NCBI GenBank assembly: GCA_019055375.1
Contig: JAHQIW010004752.1
Span: forward strand, 124,001-188,000
Direction: 5' to 3'
Source: Parelaphostrongylus tenuis
Taxonomy: Eukaryota; Nematoda; Chromadorea; Rhabditida; Metastrongylidae
DNA: 64,000 bases
The notes under the pieces were generated by a model. That model had not been told where the DNA came from and did not search any database. It saw only the letters and a list, made by a program, of their open reading frames with translations. The translations under genes and the position numbers were made by a program. Below are positions 48,106 to 58,368 of the stretch, in pieces. Every line of letters begins with the position of its first letter. The first letter of the stretch is position 1.

Positions 48106-51100
48106 ACCGTTCAATCACAGTGCCGCATCAAAACCAATGTATGTTTCGTAATCAGCAATCAGTAAAGACTAGACGAACTAATTTTTTTTATAATCGTTTC
48201 CCCACTGATGATTTCATAAAATGGGGAAAGGGTTTTGAATGAGCTTAGTGGGATTGAAGAATAGTTCTAAAGCCCCAAAATTACCGTCCCTTAAGACACC
48301 GCAGTGTCCGTTCTGTACGTCATGTGTGAAGAACATTACTTTTTTTTTTGGAGGTAGGAGATATGTAAAAAGGTATTTCTTTTACTCGGTATAGCATTTT
48401 TGTTTTCGGAAATTTTCCGCATTTTCTCAGTCTTTTTCTTTTCTTCACAAGTTCGCGAAATTGACCATCTCACTTACTGCTTGCTTGTTATTCAACTTCG
48501 TTACGACTGGAAGTTAGCCTATCCGCAAAGGTTACTACTTTGTTATACGAAGGGGGCGAGGAGCCGCAGTAATGAGCAAGCACTGGTTCAACCACTTCAC
48601 CAACACTCTCTTGCAATCAATCAGCGAAAGTCGTAGGAACTACTTAGCTCGGATTCCTTTGAGATCGCGAGAAGATTTGTGCGACCAATCTTCTATGTAA
48701 TTCATGAAGAAGACGAATTCCTCAAGCAGTAACCGAAGTAAAACGCGGAACCTTCGGAGGTCATTGAGGAGGACGAATGCGAGGAAACCTAAAAAAATGC
48801 AAAATGGGCTGGGATCCGCACAGTAATTGTGATCACGAATTGTATGAATGAATAACTAAATACAAAATAATCAATGGAGAAGTGAAAAGTAGCTAAAATC
48901 AAAATCCAGTAGATATCTGTATTTGTTTCGCCATATAATAGTTTGTTGAAAAAGTTTCGTCGTATATTTAGAATGTAGAGAAAAAATTTGTTTGTACGCC
49001 AATTAATCTTATACAGAAAACAGATAAGTGATCGAAGCAGTCTCCTTTCACATCGAGACCATTCACACATCCGGCAGCATAAAGATATCGCGGCGGTTAA
49101 AACTCGCAATTCTTCGATTTGTAGAAAATTTGAAGATTTCGCTCAATTTGGAGACATTTTGGAACTTGTTGTCTCTTCAAAAGTGTTTCATCGAACGAAA
49201 TAAGTCATAGCCATTCGTCACCACGTCCGGACTGCACGGCAGATGCTCCAAAGCCTTCCATCCACAGCCCGACAAATCATTCTTTTTCGTGTTTGCTGTG
49301 TAATCCTTGCAGATTTGTCGATGACTCTTAAAAGCGTTGACACCCAATTTATAGTGGAACTGGAGCAACAGAAGAGCTTCTTTCTCACGCACTTCCATTC
49401 TAAAGGCTTTGTAGACAAATGACACATCGTTCTATGCGCAAGGAAACGAGCCTTCTGATGAGTTCAAATTCGAGCAAAATACATGTTTAAAGATCATCTT
49501 TTCAGACAATACGTCAGAAGTTTTATAGAACTTATTACATGGCAACCTGAGGTTGTCTTCAATTTTCTCTTCGAAATTCGCGTTCTGAGGTGGTGTATGC
49601 GGATTCAGCGGTGAGAAATAGACTTTTCAATTTCCTTAAAAAATCTGTTTTCGTTGATTGTCGCTACTATTATACGTGAATCATAAGAACAACCCTTATT
49701 GAGCTGGCCCGATGTTGTTATCCGTTGTCGTTGATGTTGTTGCTGCTGTCGTTCGATGGCTGACTTTTCGGAGACTTCGGCTTCTTTAGAGCCTGGACGT
49801 AAATTTTGTGTAAAACTAACTATTCATCTAAGTTTGTGCATCACTTCCAGGAATAATGAGTCTCTTGTATTTTCAAACGTTACCCACAGGAAAATCATTC
49901 ACCTTCTCTTAAGTGCAAGACGACACATGTCGTTCATTTGGAATAAAGCTGAAATGCCCACAGATCGAGAAATCAAATGGGCAAAAGTCGATAGGTCACA
50001 TGTGATAAAGAGCCAATTGTCCTCTCCAGTCATTTTTCACTGCGAAGGACGAATGCCCCACGATCACACATGACCTGGCGCCTGTTTTCCCGTTCGATTT
50101 TTCGAGCTGAGTGGGATCAAGCATCACTCCACGTAAATGATGAGGAAAGTCTCACATCTCGCAATGAAGAGTAGTTTTTCTTAGCGAACTTTCGGGACCG
50201 CGTGCGATCTATACATCACAATAGAATTCCAGTTTTTCGCTGGGTAGAGCCTTCTGCTTAAGACTTTCAGTGCTTATTGAATAATTTCAATTTCGAGAAT
50301 TCTGAAAGTGGGTTGTCGATTCGTCTCTGAAATGGTCTTCATAGAGCACTGTAAGAGCGGGAAGAAGATCAGCTTTCACATATAGTTTGGTTGCCCCGTC
50401 GCTTGAACTTCATAGCGAGTTTATTTGGCAACATGAAGAGAAAATCAAAAGCTAATATAAACGAAACGATCGAACAGAGTCTCTTCTACAATCCTAGTAC
50501 AAGAAGCCTCAAATTTTCTTTTGATGGAGGAAAATTTCCAAATGAAAAACGAATCGCAACCTTTTGAGGCGGCAGTTGAAACCGTTACACGCACAGCAAC
50601 TTGAGAGGAGAGTGATTTTCGTTAGATATTTAGAATTTTTCTGCGTTTCAGATAAATTGTGGAGTGTTCGCATTACTTTGGTGCTCCATGGCTTTTTATA
50701 TACCTTCCTCTATTTTCGGTGGAAATGAACCTCATATGTGCATATGAAACTCGAGTGTTAAAATGGAATCTTCCTTTCGATCTTACAACGCCTTTTGAAA
50801 ATTTTTTTGAAATACTAAAGCCAGTGTAAGAGCTATTGAGATTTATACTATTGGAAGCGTTCTAAGAGTTTAATCAAAAGCCGAATACAGACGCCAGCTG
50901 TGCAAAAAATGCTGGTGAACGTGAAATGTCAGATTCTCGAGGTTGTTACAACGCACTCAGAAGGTATTTTTGAAAATCAAGTACAGTATTGAAATCGCCT
51001 AGACGTGAGCTATCGAATTACTAATACAGGTCTGGAGAAAAACTTGTTCAGCGGAAGAAGCCGCTAAATTGCTGTGCAATCTATAGATTACACCTGGTAC

Positions 51101-51331
51101 CGAAATCGTTAAAAAGAAACTAACGAACAAACTAACTAACGAAAATCACTCTCCGATCAAATTGCTGTGACCTTGCATGAAGCGCGCTATTTTCGCAATA
51201 TTGTTTTCTTCATGAATTTGGACTTTTATCGTCATTCGAGATGTTTTCGATTTTTGTTGAAATACGCCAAAATGTCCTTTCATTATTATTTGGGCCAACA
51301 TGTCATGTGGTCTGATAAGGGCTCTTGTACA

Positions 51332-51374
51332 GCCCGATACACGTGTTTCGTCCTTACAGATTCGTCAGTCGGGC
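51332..51374 (-). ncRNA. Hammerhead-ribozyme-like motif 1 (type I, minimal)
   Basis: Minus strand 5' to 3': stem I GCCCGA, core CTGACGA, stem II arms TCT/GGA with a GTAA loop, core GAAA, palindromic stem III CACGTG closed by TA, predicted cleavage after GTA, then stem I 3' strand TCGGGC, a perfect 6-bp complement. Farther out GGGTTCT and AGAGCCC can extend stem I across a 6-nt TGTACA bulge, where natural hammerheads form loop contacts. Defect: the base opening stem II (10.1) is A, not G, giving an A-C mismatch. The loop-less palindromic stem III is the form known from Penelope-linked hammerheads that act as dimers. Confidence 0.72.
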
Positions 51375-51648
51375 AGAACCCGTCGTCTTTCGATCTTTTT
51401 ATTAGTCAGTTCTTTCGAGAGCCTGCTCTCCTTGCAGAGAGATATCGAAGACGAACGTTTTACACTCTATGTCAAGTGAAATTTTCAAATAACACCGAGT
51501 GTTCTATATTCGATTGCTCTTTGGCTGGTACTTTATCATATTATACCTTTATTTCGAGTGATTTATTGACCACGCTCAAATTTTCCATAGTTCCTTGGAT
51601 TATTATTTGAGCCAACATGTCATGTGGTCTGGTAAGGACTCTTGTACA

Positions 51649-51691
51649 GCCCGATACACATGTTTTGTCCTTACAGACTCGTCAGTCGGGC
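51649..51691 (-). ncRNA. Hammerhead-ribozyme-like motif 2 (direct repeat of motif 1)
   Basis: Same layout as motif 1, 317 bp to its right and on the same strand: GCCCGA, CTGACGA, GTCT-GTAA-GGAC stem II with the expected G-C closing pair, CATGTG stem III, GTA cleavage triplet, TCGGGC. The second core block reads AAAA instead of GAAA, a loss of the catalytic G12, so this copy is probably inactive. Motif 1 has the intact GAAA and motif 2 the intact stem II, so a common parent with a full core is likely. Confidence 0.7.
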
Positions 51692-51990
51692 AGAACACGT
51701 CGCAATGAAGGTATAATATGCCAAAATAATCAATAGACAATGAATTGTTGGTCAAAAAGGATACCGTACATGGCATGTTATGCCACATTAACGATAATTC
51801 AGAGTGACACTTCTTAGAAACTTTATTGATGCATCTCCACAGTGCTTTTTTCACTGGGCGAATTCCAGTACTTGTACCATCCGATTCGTTGATTCGTTTT
51901 CTTCTTGGACGTCGACCACTCGACCGAGGCGCCCAATTCGGAGTACTTCTTATTATTAGAGATATAACATGTTTTGAGCCGTCAGGTCTA

Positions 51991-52038
51991 GTGCTGTACA
52001 GGCGCCTGTTTTGTCCTATTAGGACTCATCATTAGAGC
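51991..52038 (-). ncRNA. Hammerhead-ribozyme-like motif 3 (degenerate)
   Basis: Minus strand: GCTCTA, core ATGATGA (CTGATGA expected), perfect stem II GTCC-TAATA-GGAC, AAAA (GAAA expected), a perfect 10-bp palindrome CAGGCGCCTG as stem III, GTA, then CAGCAC. Two core bases are changed and stem I pairs poorly, so it should be inactive. It is the inverted partner of motif 4. Confidence 0.6.
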
Positions 52039-52229
52039 CATCCCTCGGTTCAGCTGATCCCCTGAGGTTCAATAATCCTTTATAAAGGAATCGACACCGG
52101 AAAATAAATCACCCCAAGTCAGATGATGAAATTATCTGACATTGTGGTGACCGGCAGACGAATTTGAGGCTTTCACAATGAATCTTATTGGGGTATATTT
52201 TGCCTCAGGGGATAGTCAGAACCGAGGGC

Positions 52230-52277
52230 GTGCTACTGATGAGTCTCAGTAGAACGAAACAGGAGCCTCTATAGCAC
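52230..52277 (+). ncRNA. Hammerhead-ribozyme-like motif 4 (core intact)
   Basis: Plus strand: stem I GTGCTA, perfect core CTGATGA (52236-52242), stem II region 52243-52255 with one mismatch, perfect core GAAA (52256-52259), stem III region CAGGAGCCTC with two departures from the palindrome of motif 3, cleavage triplet CTA ending at 52271, then TAGCAC, a perfect 6-bp complement of stem I. Of the four motifs it is the only one with both conserved core blocks unmutated. A weakened stem II is its main flaw. Confidence 0.65.
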
Positions 52278-52309
52278 TAGATCTTAGTGCTCAAAGCATG
52301 CTATATTCT

Positions 52310-55200
52310 TATCAGATTATATCGTTTTGAACGGGTCTATAAAAAAGCGTTCGATAGTAGAGGTATGATTCTTATTATTACTGCACTCCAAGTGTTTGAA
52401 GTGCTATAGAGTTGCAGAAAAGGCTTCGTTCTTTTGTCTTATAAGTAATAACTCTTTAGATATCAACATGCTCAGCTATGGACATTATTCATCGCTGCAA
52501 CTTGTAAACAACACCAGTGCTTTCTCCAAAATCTCGAATTCTTGCTGTGAGAAAAGCAGATGCTCACAAAAAAAAATCATAATTCGAACTATTATTGAGC
52601 ATTTTTGCGCTATTTTACTCTTATTTGTACGTTTTCAGTTATTATCTTTTGTTTCTTATGTCATCAACAAACACCTTTATTGAGCGCGACAAATTAACAA
52701 AGGTTCAATCAATTTGGTTTATCATCAATTTACTGCTGAAATCAATTATCACGACATAAACCAGTCAGCTTTGATATCCTTCAATTCCAATTAGCCAAAA
52801 GTTGCCATAATGTTTGAATAATAGAGAATAATCGATGGTTTTTCAAGAAGATTGATACTCAGTGCTCGCGATGCCATATCATCGACAACTATCAACAATT
52901 TTTGAATAATTTTATCTTATGTCAGGAGCTGGGACCCTTAGTGAATTATAGAACAGATCTCCCCTATCATCATACAAATGCGAGTACTTTTATTGTCTAT
53001 TTATTCTAAGCTAAAAACTTATTTATCGTTGAGACTTTAGTCACTGGAAATGCACACCAATTATACTGGCTCGTCCTAGTACTCAAGCATATGGAAGTTC
53101 ATTCTAGTGAAAGTATGTGTAAAAAGCCTCTAAAGTGATATCCTATCCTTTGTATCGATAAGATTTTGTAAGAATCATAACTTTACTATATTATACCAAA
53201 AAACCCTATATGATGTTGAATCAACGTGTTTCAAAAGCGAAACGTGTTTTTATTTCGTTACTAGAACGTACTATGAAAGTTTCTCCAGTAACCGAGCGCA
53301 GTGCTGGAATCTTCTGCCGGCGGGTTATGTAAATATTATTAGTAATCCAGTGAAAAACCCCTTTTCGGAAGAAACCAACAAAGCACGAGTGCATTTTTAG
53401 GAAAAGTAGGTGCTTAGGGAAGAAAACTCGCTTGGAATAGGAAGTTTGCTATTTTATTTTGAAAAATCCGCTGTGAAGTTGGGAAAAACCAACTCCGTTT
53501 GCAAAACAATGCATTTTTTCCGTCAGTAAAACGTAGTACGAATGTCGCGTTAAGACAGCTAGGAAGCTTAGTGCGAAGATCGGAATTTCTCAAACTACGG
53601 AATGGCTACACAATAATAGATTTGAAAAAAGAGTCAGTCGAAATTATGTTTGTTTATAAAAAGGTGTATCTCCTTGTTGAAACAAAAGATTTTTCGAGAT
53701 AGGGGCGTTGTTTTTGGTGGAAGAAACTCCTTATGGAAGTCATTACAACGATGCTCCATCATTCCATGGTGATTTTGTCTCCTCAGAACTCTAATTTGCT
53801 AAATACATTCTCTTAATTCCGTTGCAACGTGTGCCTTTACAAATTTGCGGCGAGATGCGACGCAGCCATTACAGTGACTGAGGGAGAATCGACGTCGCGC
53901 GGCATGCTACGTAATGTAGCATGTTTGCGTGAAAGGGCTGAAAATTACGTACATTGCTTGTTGGTATCGAGGTTTTGGGAAAGTTTACTCTTCAAGTAAT
54001 TACGAAATATGCTAAATTATCGTTATTACTCATTCATTTGGGTGTGCACATCAAAAAGATCCTATTGATATCGCTGTTGTTTGTTCAAAAGTGAATTTGT
54101 AACGAGTTTAATTATACAAATTATCGCTTTTCATTCCCTTTTGCTATTCAGCACATGGGTCTTTTCTTGTGAAGCCTTTAGTCGGTTAGTTTCAAGACGA
54201 CGTGACTGATCTACAGCTGGTAGGTGAAGCGAGAAATTGAATGCATACTAAGAATAACCGTGTGCTTACTCAAATGCAGTAGATTCAGGGTAAGGACTCT
54301 TCACTGCACCACATTATTACGTTTATGACAGTTTTATCAAATTTATTCGAAGAACGTACGTAGGAAATGGTCCGTTTCTATCAATTAAGTTCCTGCCCTA
54401 CACCAGAAATTCTTGTAAGTTACCCATAAGTATACACAGCAAACATTTCCTTTTGGTATTTTTGACAGGATAAATGATAAACCAGCGTTGTTTTGCTGAG
54501 AAGTTAAAAATTTGTGGAGGCACTTTAGACATGCTAGATTTTCCGCCGTAATCTCAGGTTCTAAGATTTTTGTTACCCTACAAAAGTTGCAAAGTTGAAC
54601 AATCAGTCAGATTTAGTTGAACGTTCAGAAAATGTTTTTTGTGAATAAGTGATTTATTTTCGATGTCCTATAGGGTGAGATCCATCTCTATTTACAAATA
54701 CTTCATCTATTCGATGTGTCAGAAGGCTAATGTACCTAAGAAAATGTGCTCAAGTATAGCGGAGATGTTGTCGTACCTCGCTAGCAAAAATCTCACCTTA
54801 GGATGAACAAGCTCGTTAGGGTAGTTTTTTTCAAATAATAGAACGTTGGAAAAGGTCTACCTACGCTAAGCTGGGAACGTCATTTGCTGTAAAGGCAAGT
54901 GAAAAGTGGCCTATCGAATCTGATACGGAAGGTATAACAAAAAGAAATTGTGCCGAATTAAGAACAAGTGGAAGGAAAATTAGGTATTACTCAGGCAGTC
55001 CTTAGGCCTATTCTCCTCGCAACGAATCGTATATTAGGCTCTACTAGAATTTCTTCCGTGCTACTGTTCCATTCAGTTATTTCTTCTATTCAAAACGGGT
55101 TATTGCCAAAAGTCTAAGGCATTTTGGAGAATAGTCCATTGGCTTTCCAAGAGATAGAATATATTAGACCAGGATACAAGAAGACGTATCCACCAGCTCA
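52310..55200. other. Intergenic, no supported gene
   Basis: AT-rich DNA with a family P fragment at 53.2-53.4 kb and a GC-rich patch near 53890 (GACGTCGCGCGGCATGCTAC, with an inverted GCATGCTACGTAATGTAGCATG core). Nothing else recognised. Confidence 0.5.
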
Positions 55201-55218
55201 AGCAAAACCCAAGTTCCA

Positions 55219-55288
55219 TATATACCTAGGGGAACTGAGTGGTGGGCAAAGACAAGTTTGTTCACCACTCAGTTTTCCTAGGTATATA
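55219..55288. repeat. 26-bp hairpin palindrome
   Basis: Arms 55219-55244 and 55263-55288 are reverse complements with two mismatches and an 18-nt loop. They share ACCTAGG and ACTGAGTGGTG. The hairpin lies about 170 bp before the mariner remnant and may be the junction of two inverted element ends. Confidence 0.8.
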
Positions 55289-55454
55289 GGTAACATAACA
55301 CTGCGAAAAAAGACAGTAAAAATACTAGAATTTTCAAGTTCCATGTTTAAAAGACTATATTCTTGGTTATTCTGGATTGAGAGGATATACTGTTTTGAGG
55401 ATCTGCTCGACAACAAGCAAACAATGCCGACATCTATGAGGAAGAGCTCCGGTA

Positions 55455-55775
55455 ATTCGCCATAGCAGTGCGAGAGAAGCGTCTCAAACGACTCACTAAT
55501 GCCCTTCTCCAGGATAATGCCCGACCTGGCACATCGCAAAGTCAGATCGCCACATTTTTAAGAAACTGGGCTGAAGCACAGTACCATATCCATCGTATAG
55601 CCCTGATATTGCTCCATCGATTCATCATCTCTTTCGCGCCCTGAAGCAGCATGTGTGAGAGAAATATCAAAAGTTTATGACCTGTTCAAAAGTGACCTCG
55701 ACGGCTTCCTTGGTCGTCAGGCTCATTCTCCCGAAGAGGAAGGCATGCAATCTTTGCCCAACGAATGAATGAATA
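55455..55775 (+). pseudogene. Mariner transposase catalytic-region remnant
   Basis: LLQDNARPGTS (from 55504) corresponds to the second catalytic Asp block of mariner, and YSPDIAPS (about 55596) to the YSPDLAPSD block, followed by HHLFRALKQH. The two blocks are in different frames and the third catalytic Asp is displaced by a shift. The tail to about 55770 is further decayed. Confidence 0.7.
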
Positions 55776-56029
55776 TTGTTCATTATGATAGTGGCTAAAT
55801 TTGTGACCAATTGATTTCCTTGGATTAGGAAAAGTGGATTAGCAGAAGTGAAAGTGAAGTGAAAAGTGAAGTAACACTCGAGTTAGCAAAAGTGTCGAGC
55901 TGCGAAGGAAATTATGGGACAACTCAAAATTGCTCACACGGTTGCCAAATTATTGAGGTATCTAGATAAGCGAGTCTACTGAACTTTAACTTAGCACTTT
56001 AGCACTTTATTTGATCCATCATCAAAGTG

Positions 56030-56285
56030 TTTCTTTTCTTTGTGCGGATCCCAAAAGTTCTAGCACTCAATTGATTTTTTGTCTTCTTCTTGAACGGCAT
56101 CGAATACTGGTCGGGCATGTCTCCTTGTAATGTCGAGGATAGCCTTGCTGCGGCGTCCCATAGGACGTTGTTGTTGACTGCCGGAGAGATGTGGGGAAGG
56201 GGGGGGGGGGTGAGGGTGGGACTCGGCTCGATGCACGCCGTGACCAACATCGCAACCACTCGGCCACAGCACCGCCGTTGGACTT
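56030..56285 (-). repeat. SINE-B copy
   Basis: Minus strand head GCTGTGGCCGAGTGGTTGCG, then a C/G homopolymer (10 G at about 56200 on the plus strand), body GACCAGTATTCGATGCCGTT, tail GGGATCCGCACAAAGAAAAG. Relatives lie at 27735-27945 and 51830-51945 (minus) and at 21235-21530, 34860-35065 and 48530-48830 (plus, decayed). Confidence 0.65.
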
Positions 56286-57244
56286 TCATTCTACCAGTAT
56301 ATCGTGAATGCTTAGGAAAGAAGAGATTATGGGGAAACTACAAGTACAAAATCAACATCGAATGATCGTCAGTCTTTGTTTTTTATTTGTTGTTTGCTTT
56401 CATCCTCTTTTCATATAGATCAAGAAGGCGCTAATGTCCACTGTGACTTCCTACACTTGCAGTGAGAAATTTTTCTGTTAGCCCGCAGACTGAATGCAGA
56501 CAAGAATGCAGACACATTCAGAAAATTTTATTGTAATAATTATTATGAAAATTTGAAATAAGCATGCTACTGGTAGCCAGGTGACCTCAAAATCCCAAAT
56601 TTTTGAATTAGTCACTGATGATAAAGTTTTTTCTGATGAAAGAAAGTGGTGGATAATTGTCGATTACTCGACACCGCATGCTATAATACATACAATAAAC
56701 GATTGGATAGTAGTAAATCATCAGTAAATTTAAATTTTACATAATGAACCTTATATTCAATCCAACACGCAATCAAAAAAAACTGCAAAGATCATGATTG
56801 GCAGGACAGACAGGAAGAAAGTATCAGTTTCACGCTTCCACGTAATCAGTTCATAGAATCCTCCAAATTCTTTGATTTCTGCAATGCTCGAATTACTTCT
56901 CTTCCATTCCTTTCATTAAGAACACAGAGATATAATAGTAACAATAAGAATTCTTTTACTTTTCCATGATATTGGAGTTATCGTTTGAATTTCATAAACT
57001 TTCTAAGCATTTGTACAAGTGCGTGTTGCTATGACATTGGAATCGGTAATCCAAAGATTCCGTTTCAGATATTTGAAAAATCACTGACCTTCAAGTTTAT
57101 GATGTTGTTCAGAAAAGTTCAGAAAAATCATTATGTTCATAAGAAAAAGCCGCATAAATGAATGTACTTATCGGAACAGAATGATTATTTCACTTGTAAA
57201 ACGAAATATGGCAAGTTCTATGTTTTAAAATAATTCTAAGGTGC

Positions 57245-57250
57245 TTTATT
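57245..57250 (-). terminator. Candidate polyadenylation signal of unc-52
   Basis: AATAAA on the minus strand (tttatt on the plus strand), 114 nt beyond the TAA stop. It is a plausible 3' end for the transcript and implies a short 3' UTR. No cleavage-site evidence is available. Confidence 0.45.
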
Positions 57251-57363
57251 AGTCATGTAATTTCTCGCTCAATGTTACTGATTTTAAGATGTGAGAAATA
57301 CGAACACTTGTGGCGATTGTTGATTCAACTGACGATTAGGTAAGGTTTTTGTGTAATATTTCA

Positions 57364-58368
57364 TTACCTTCGCTTCTTAGAAGGCTTTCTGGGAGCAGCC
57401 CAATCTTCGCACGGTTTGATGTTCTTTCCATCTATGGCGTTTCCCATCAGATCAAGAATTTCGCCATTTAGCGTTACATCTGCTATACATCCCACAAAGT
57501 TCTTGTGGTGTAGGCCACCCGTAGCTCTGTGGACGTCAGGAACACCGCCTGGATTCTTATCATAGAAATGATTCAAAGGCAAATGTTAGCTGCTTATGCA
57601 TTGAAAAATTTGTCATTGTTGTACATACCTATGAAAACATTTCCATCTGCGTTTAACATTGCAAGAATTCCGCTGCTTAAGCCGCGTTTTTCATGTTCAT
57701 TGTCAATTTTCAGAACTCCTCGGCGGCCCTGCCTGTACAGCGCTAATTTGGGTGTAATTTTTGAGCACATATGAATTTCAGTCTGAGTAAAAAACAGAAA
57801 AATTAAGATTCCGGAGCTGATCAATCCATGAGGAGTGAGATCCAAAGGATGATTGCTTGGCTAGCACTGCAGAAGTGAATAAGAAAGGCTAAATTATCTA
57901 ACCTTTCTAGCCGTACATGGTGCACCTTGTTGTCGTCAACCCTGTGATCAGACACCATATTAGCCGCTCCACCACCTAATTCGTAACTGAAATTTCCAGC
58001 AACTTATTATATCGTTCTTAGAAATGTTTCCCTGAAACAGTGCACCAACGAGAAATGAAGAAGTCCATCATGCAAGCCGACCGAAAAGTAGTCTTCTCCA
58101 ACAACCGATGTTCCAGGCTGTTGTCCTTGCCAAAATAGTACCTGAAAACAAGGTGTATCGGGTCTTCTATCCTCATAATCACTCGTATATTTTATTGAAT
58201 AATACGAAAAGATTATTCGGAAAGAAGATCGTACTCCTTCGGGCTCCTTTGTTTTGAATTTCAATTCAACCACTTCGTCTTTCTCTGATGTCAGATGCGG
58301 GAACTCGTCCGATGATATCTCGAGAAAGCCAGTACCGTCGAATTGTGCTGCTCTTTCGATTGGTTTGA
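57364..58368 (-). CDS. unc-52: unc-52 LG3 (endorepellin-like) exons and C-terminus
   Basis: Five exons (58368-58235, 58141-58050, 57986-57903, 57732-57629, 57548-57364) encode the whole terminal laminin-G domain and the stop. The start of the domain reads AAQFDGTGFLEISSDEFP and it closes with the typical cysteine pair, VGCIADV near residue 526 and the KPCEDW cysteine near the end. The exon at 57732 must use the acceptor after TGTACAG: an upstream acceptor (TTTACTCAG, about 57783) would shift the frame, while this one restores ERQGRRG. In vertebrates this domain can be released as a bioactive fragment; nothing here shows cleavage in this species. Confidence 0.9.

Larger units (their letters stand above)
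51274..51703 (-). mobile_element. Retrozyme-like unit flanked by hammerhead-bearing direct repeats
   Basis: Two direct repeats of about 110 bp (51274-51385 and 51591-51703), each containing a hammerhead motif, flank about 205 bp of unrelated AT-rich DNA. The unit length is 317 bp. This matches the organisation of non-autonomous retrozymes and Penelope-like element pseudo-LTRs. No reverse transcriptase is encoded nearby, so any mobility would have needed enzymes in trans. Confidence 0.5.
51962..52306. repeat. Inverted repeat carrying two hammerhead motifs
   Basis: Arms of about 115 bp (about 51962-52078 and 52192-52306) are reverse complements with scattered mismatches; they share CCTCAGGGGAT and ACCGAGGG. 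The spacer is about 115 bp and contains its own short inverted pair (GTCAGATGATG...ATTATCTGAC). Motifs 3 and 4 sit inside the arms, pointing away from each other. Confidence 0.6.

Noticed and set aside
51167..51610. 147-codon plus-strand open frame, the longest in the window
   Set aside because: It is antisense to the hammerhead repeats and spans the whole repeat unit; no domain recognised.
55198..55539. 113-codon open frames on both strands
   Set aside because: Overlap the palindrome and the mariner relic; mutual shadows without family signature.
56060..56365. Proline-rich open frames at 56.1-56.3 kb
   Set aside because: Produced by the homopolymer and body of a SINE-B copy.
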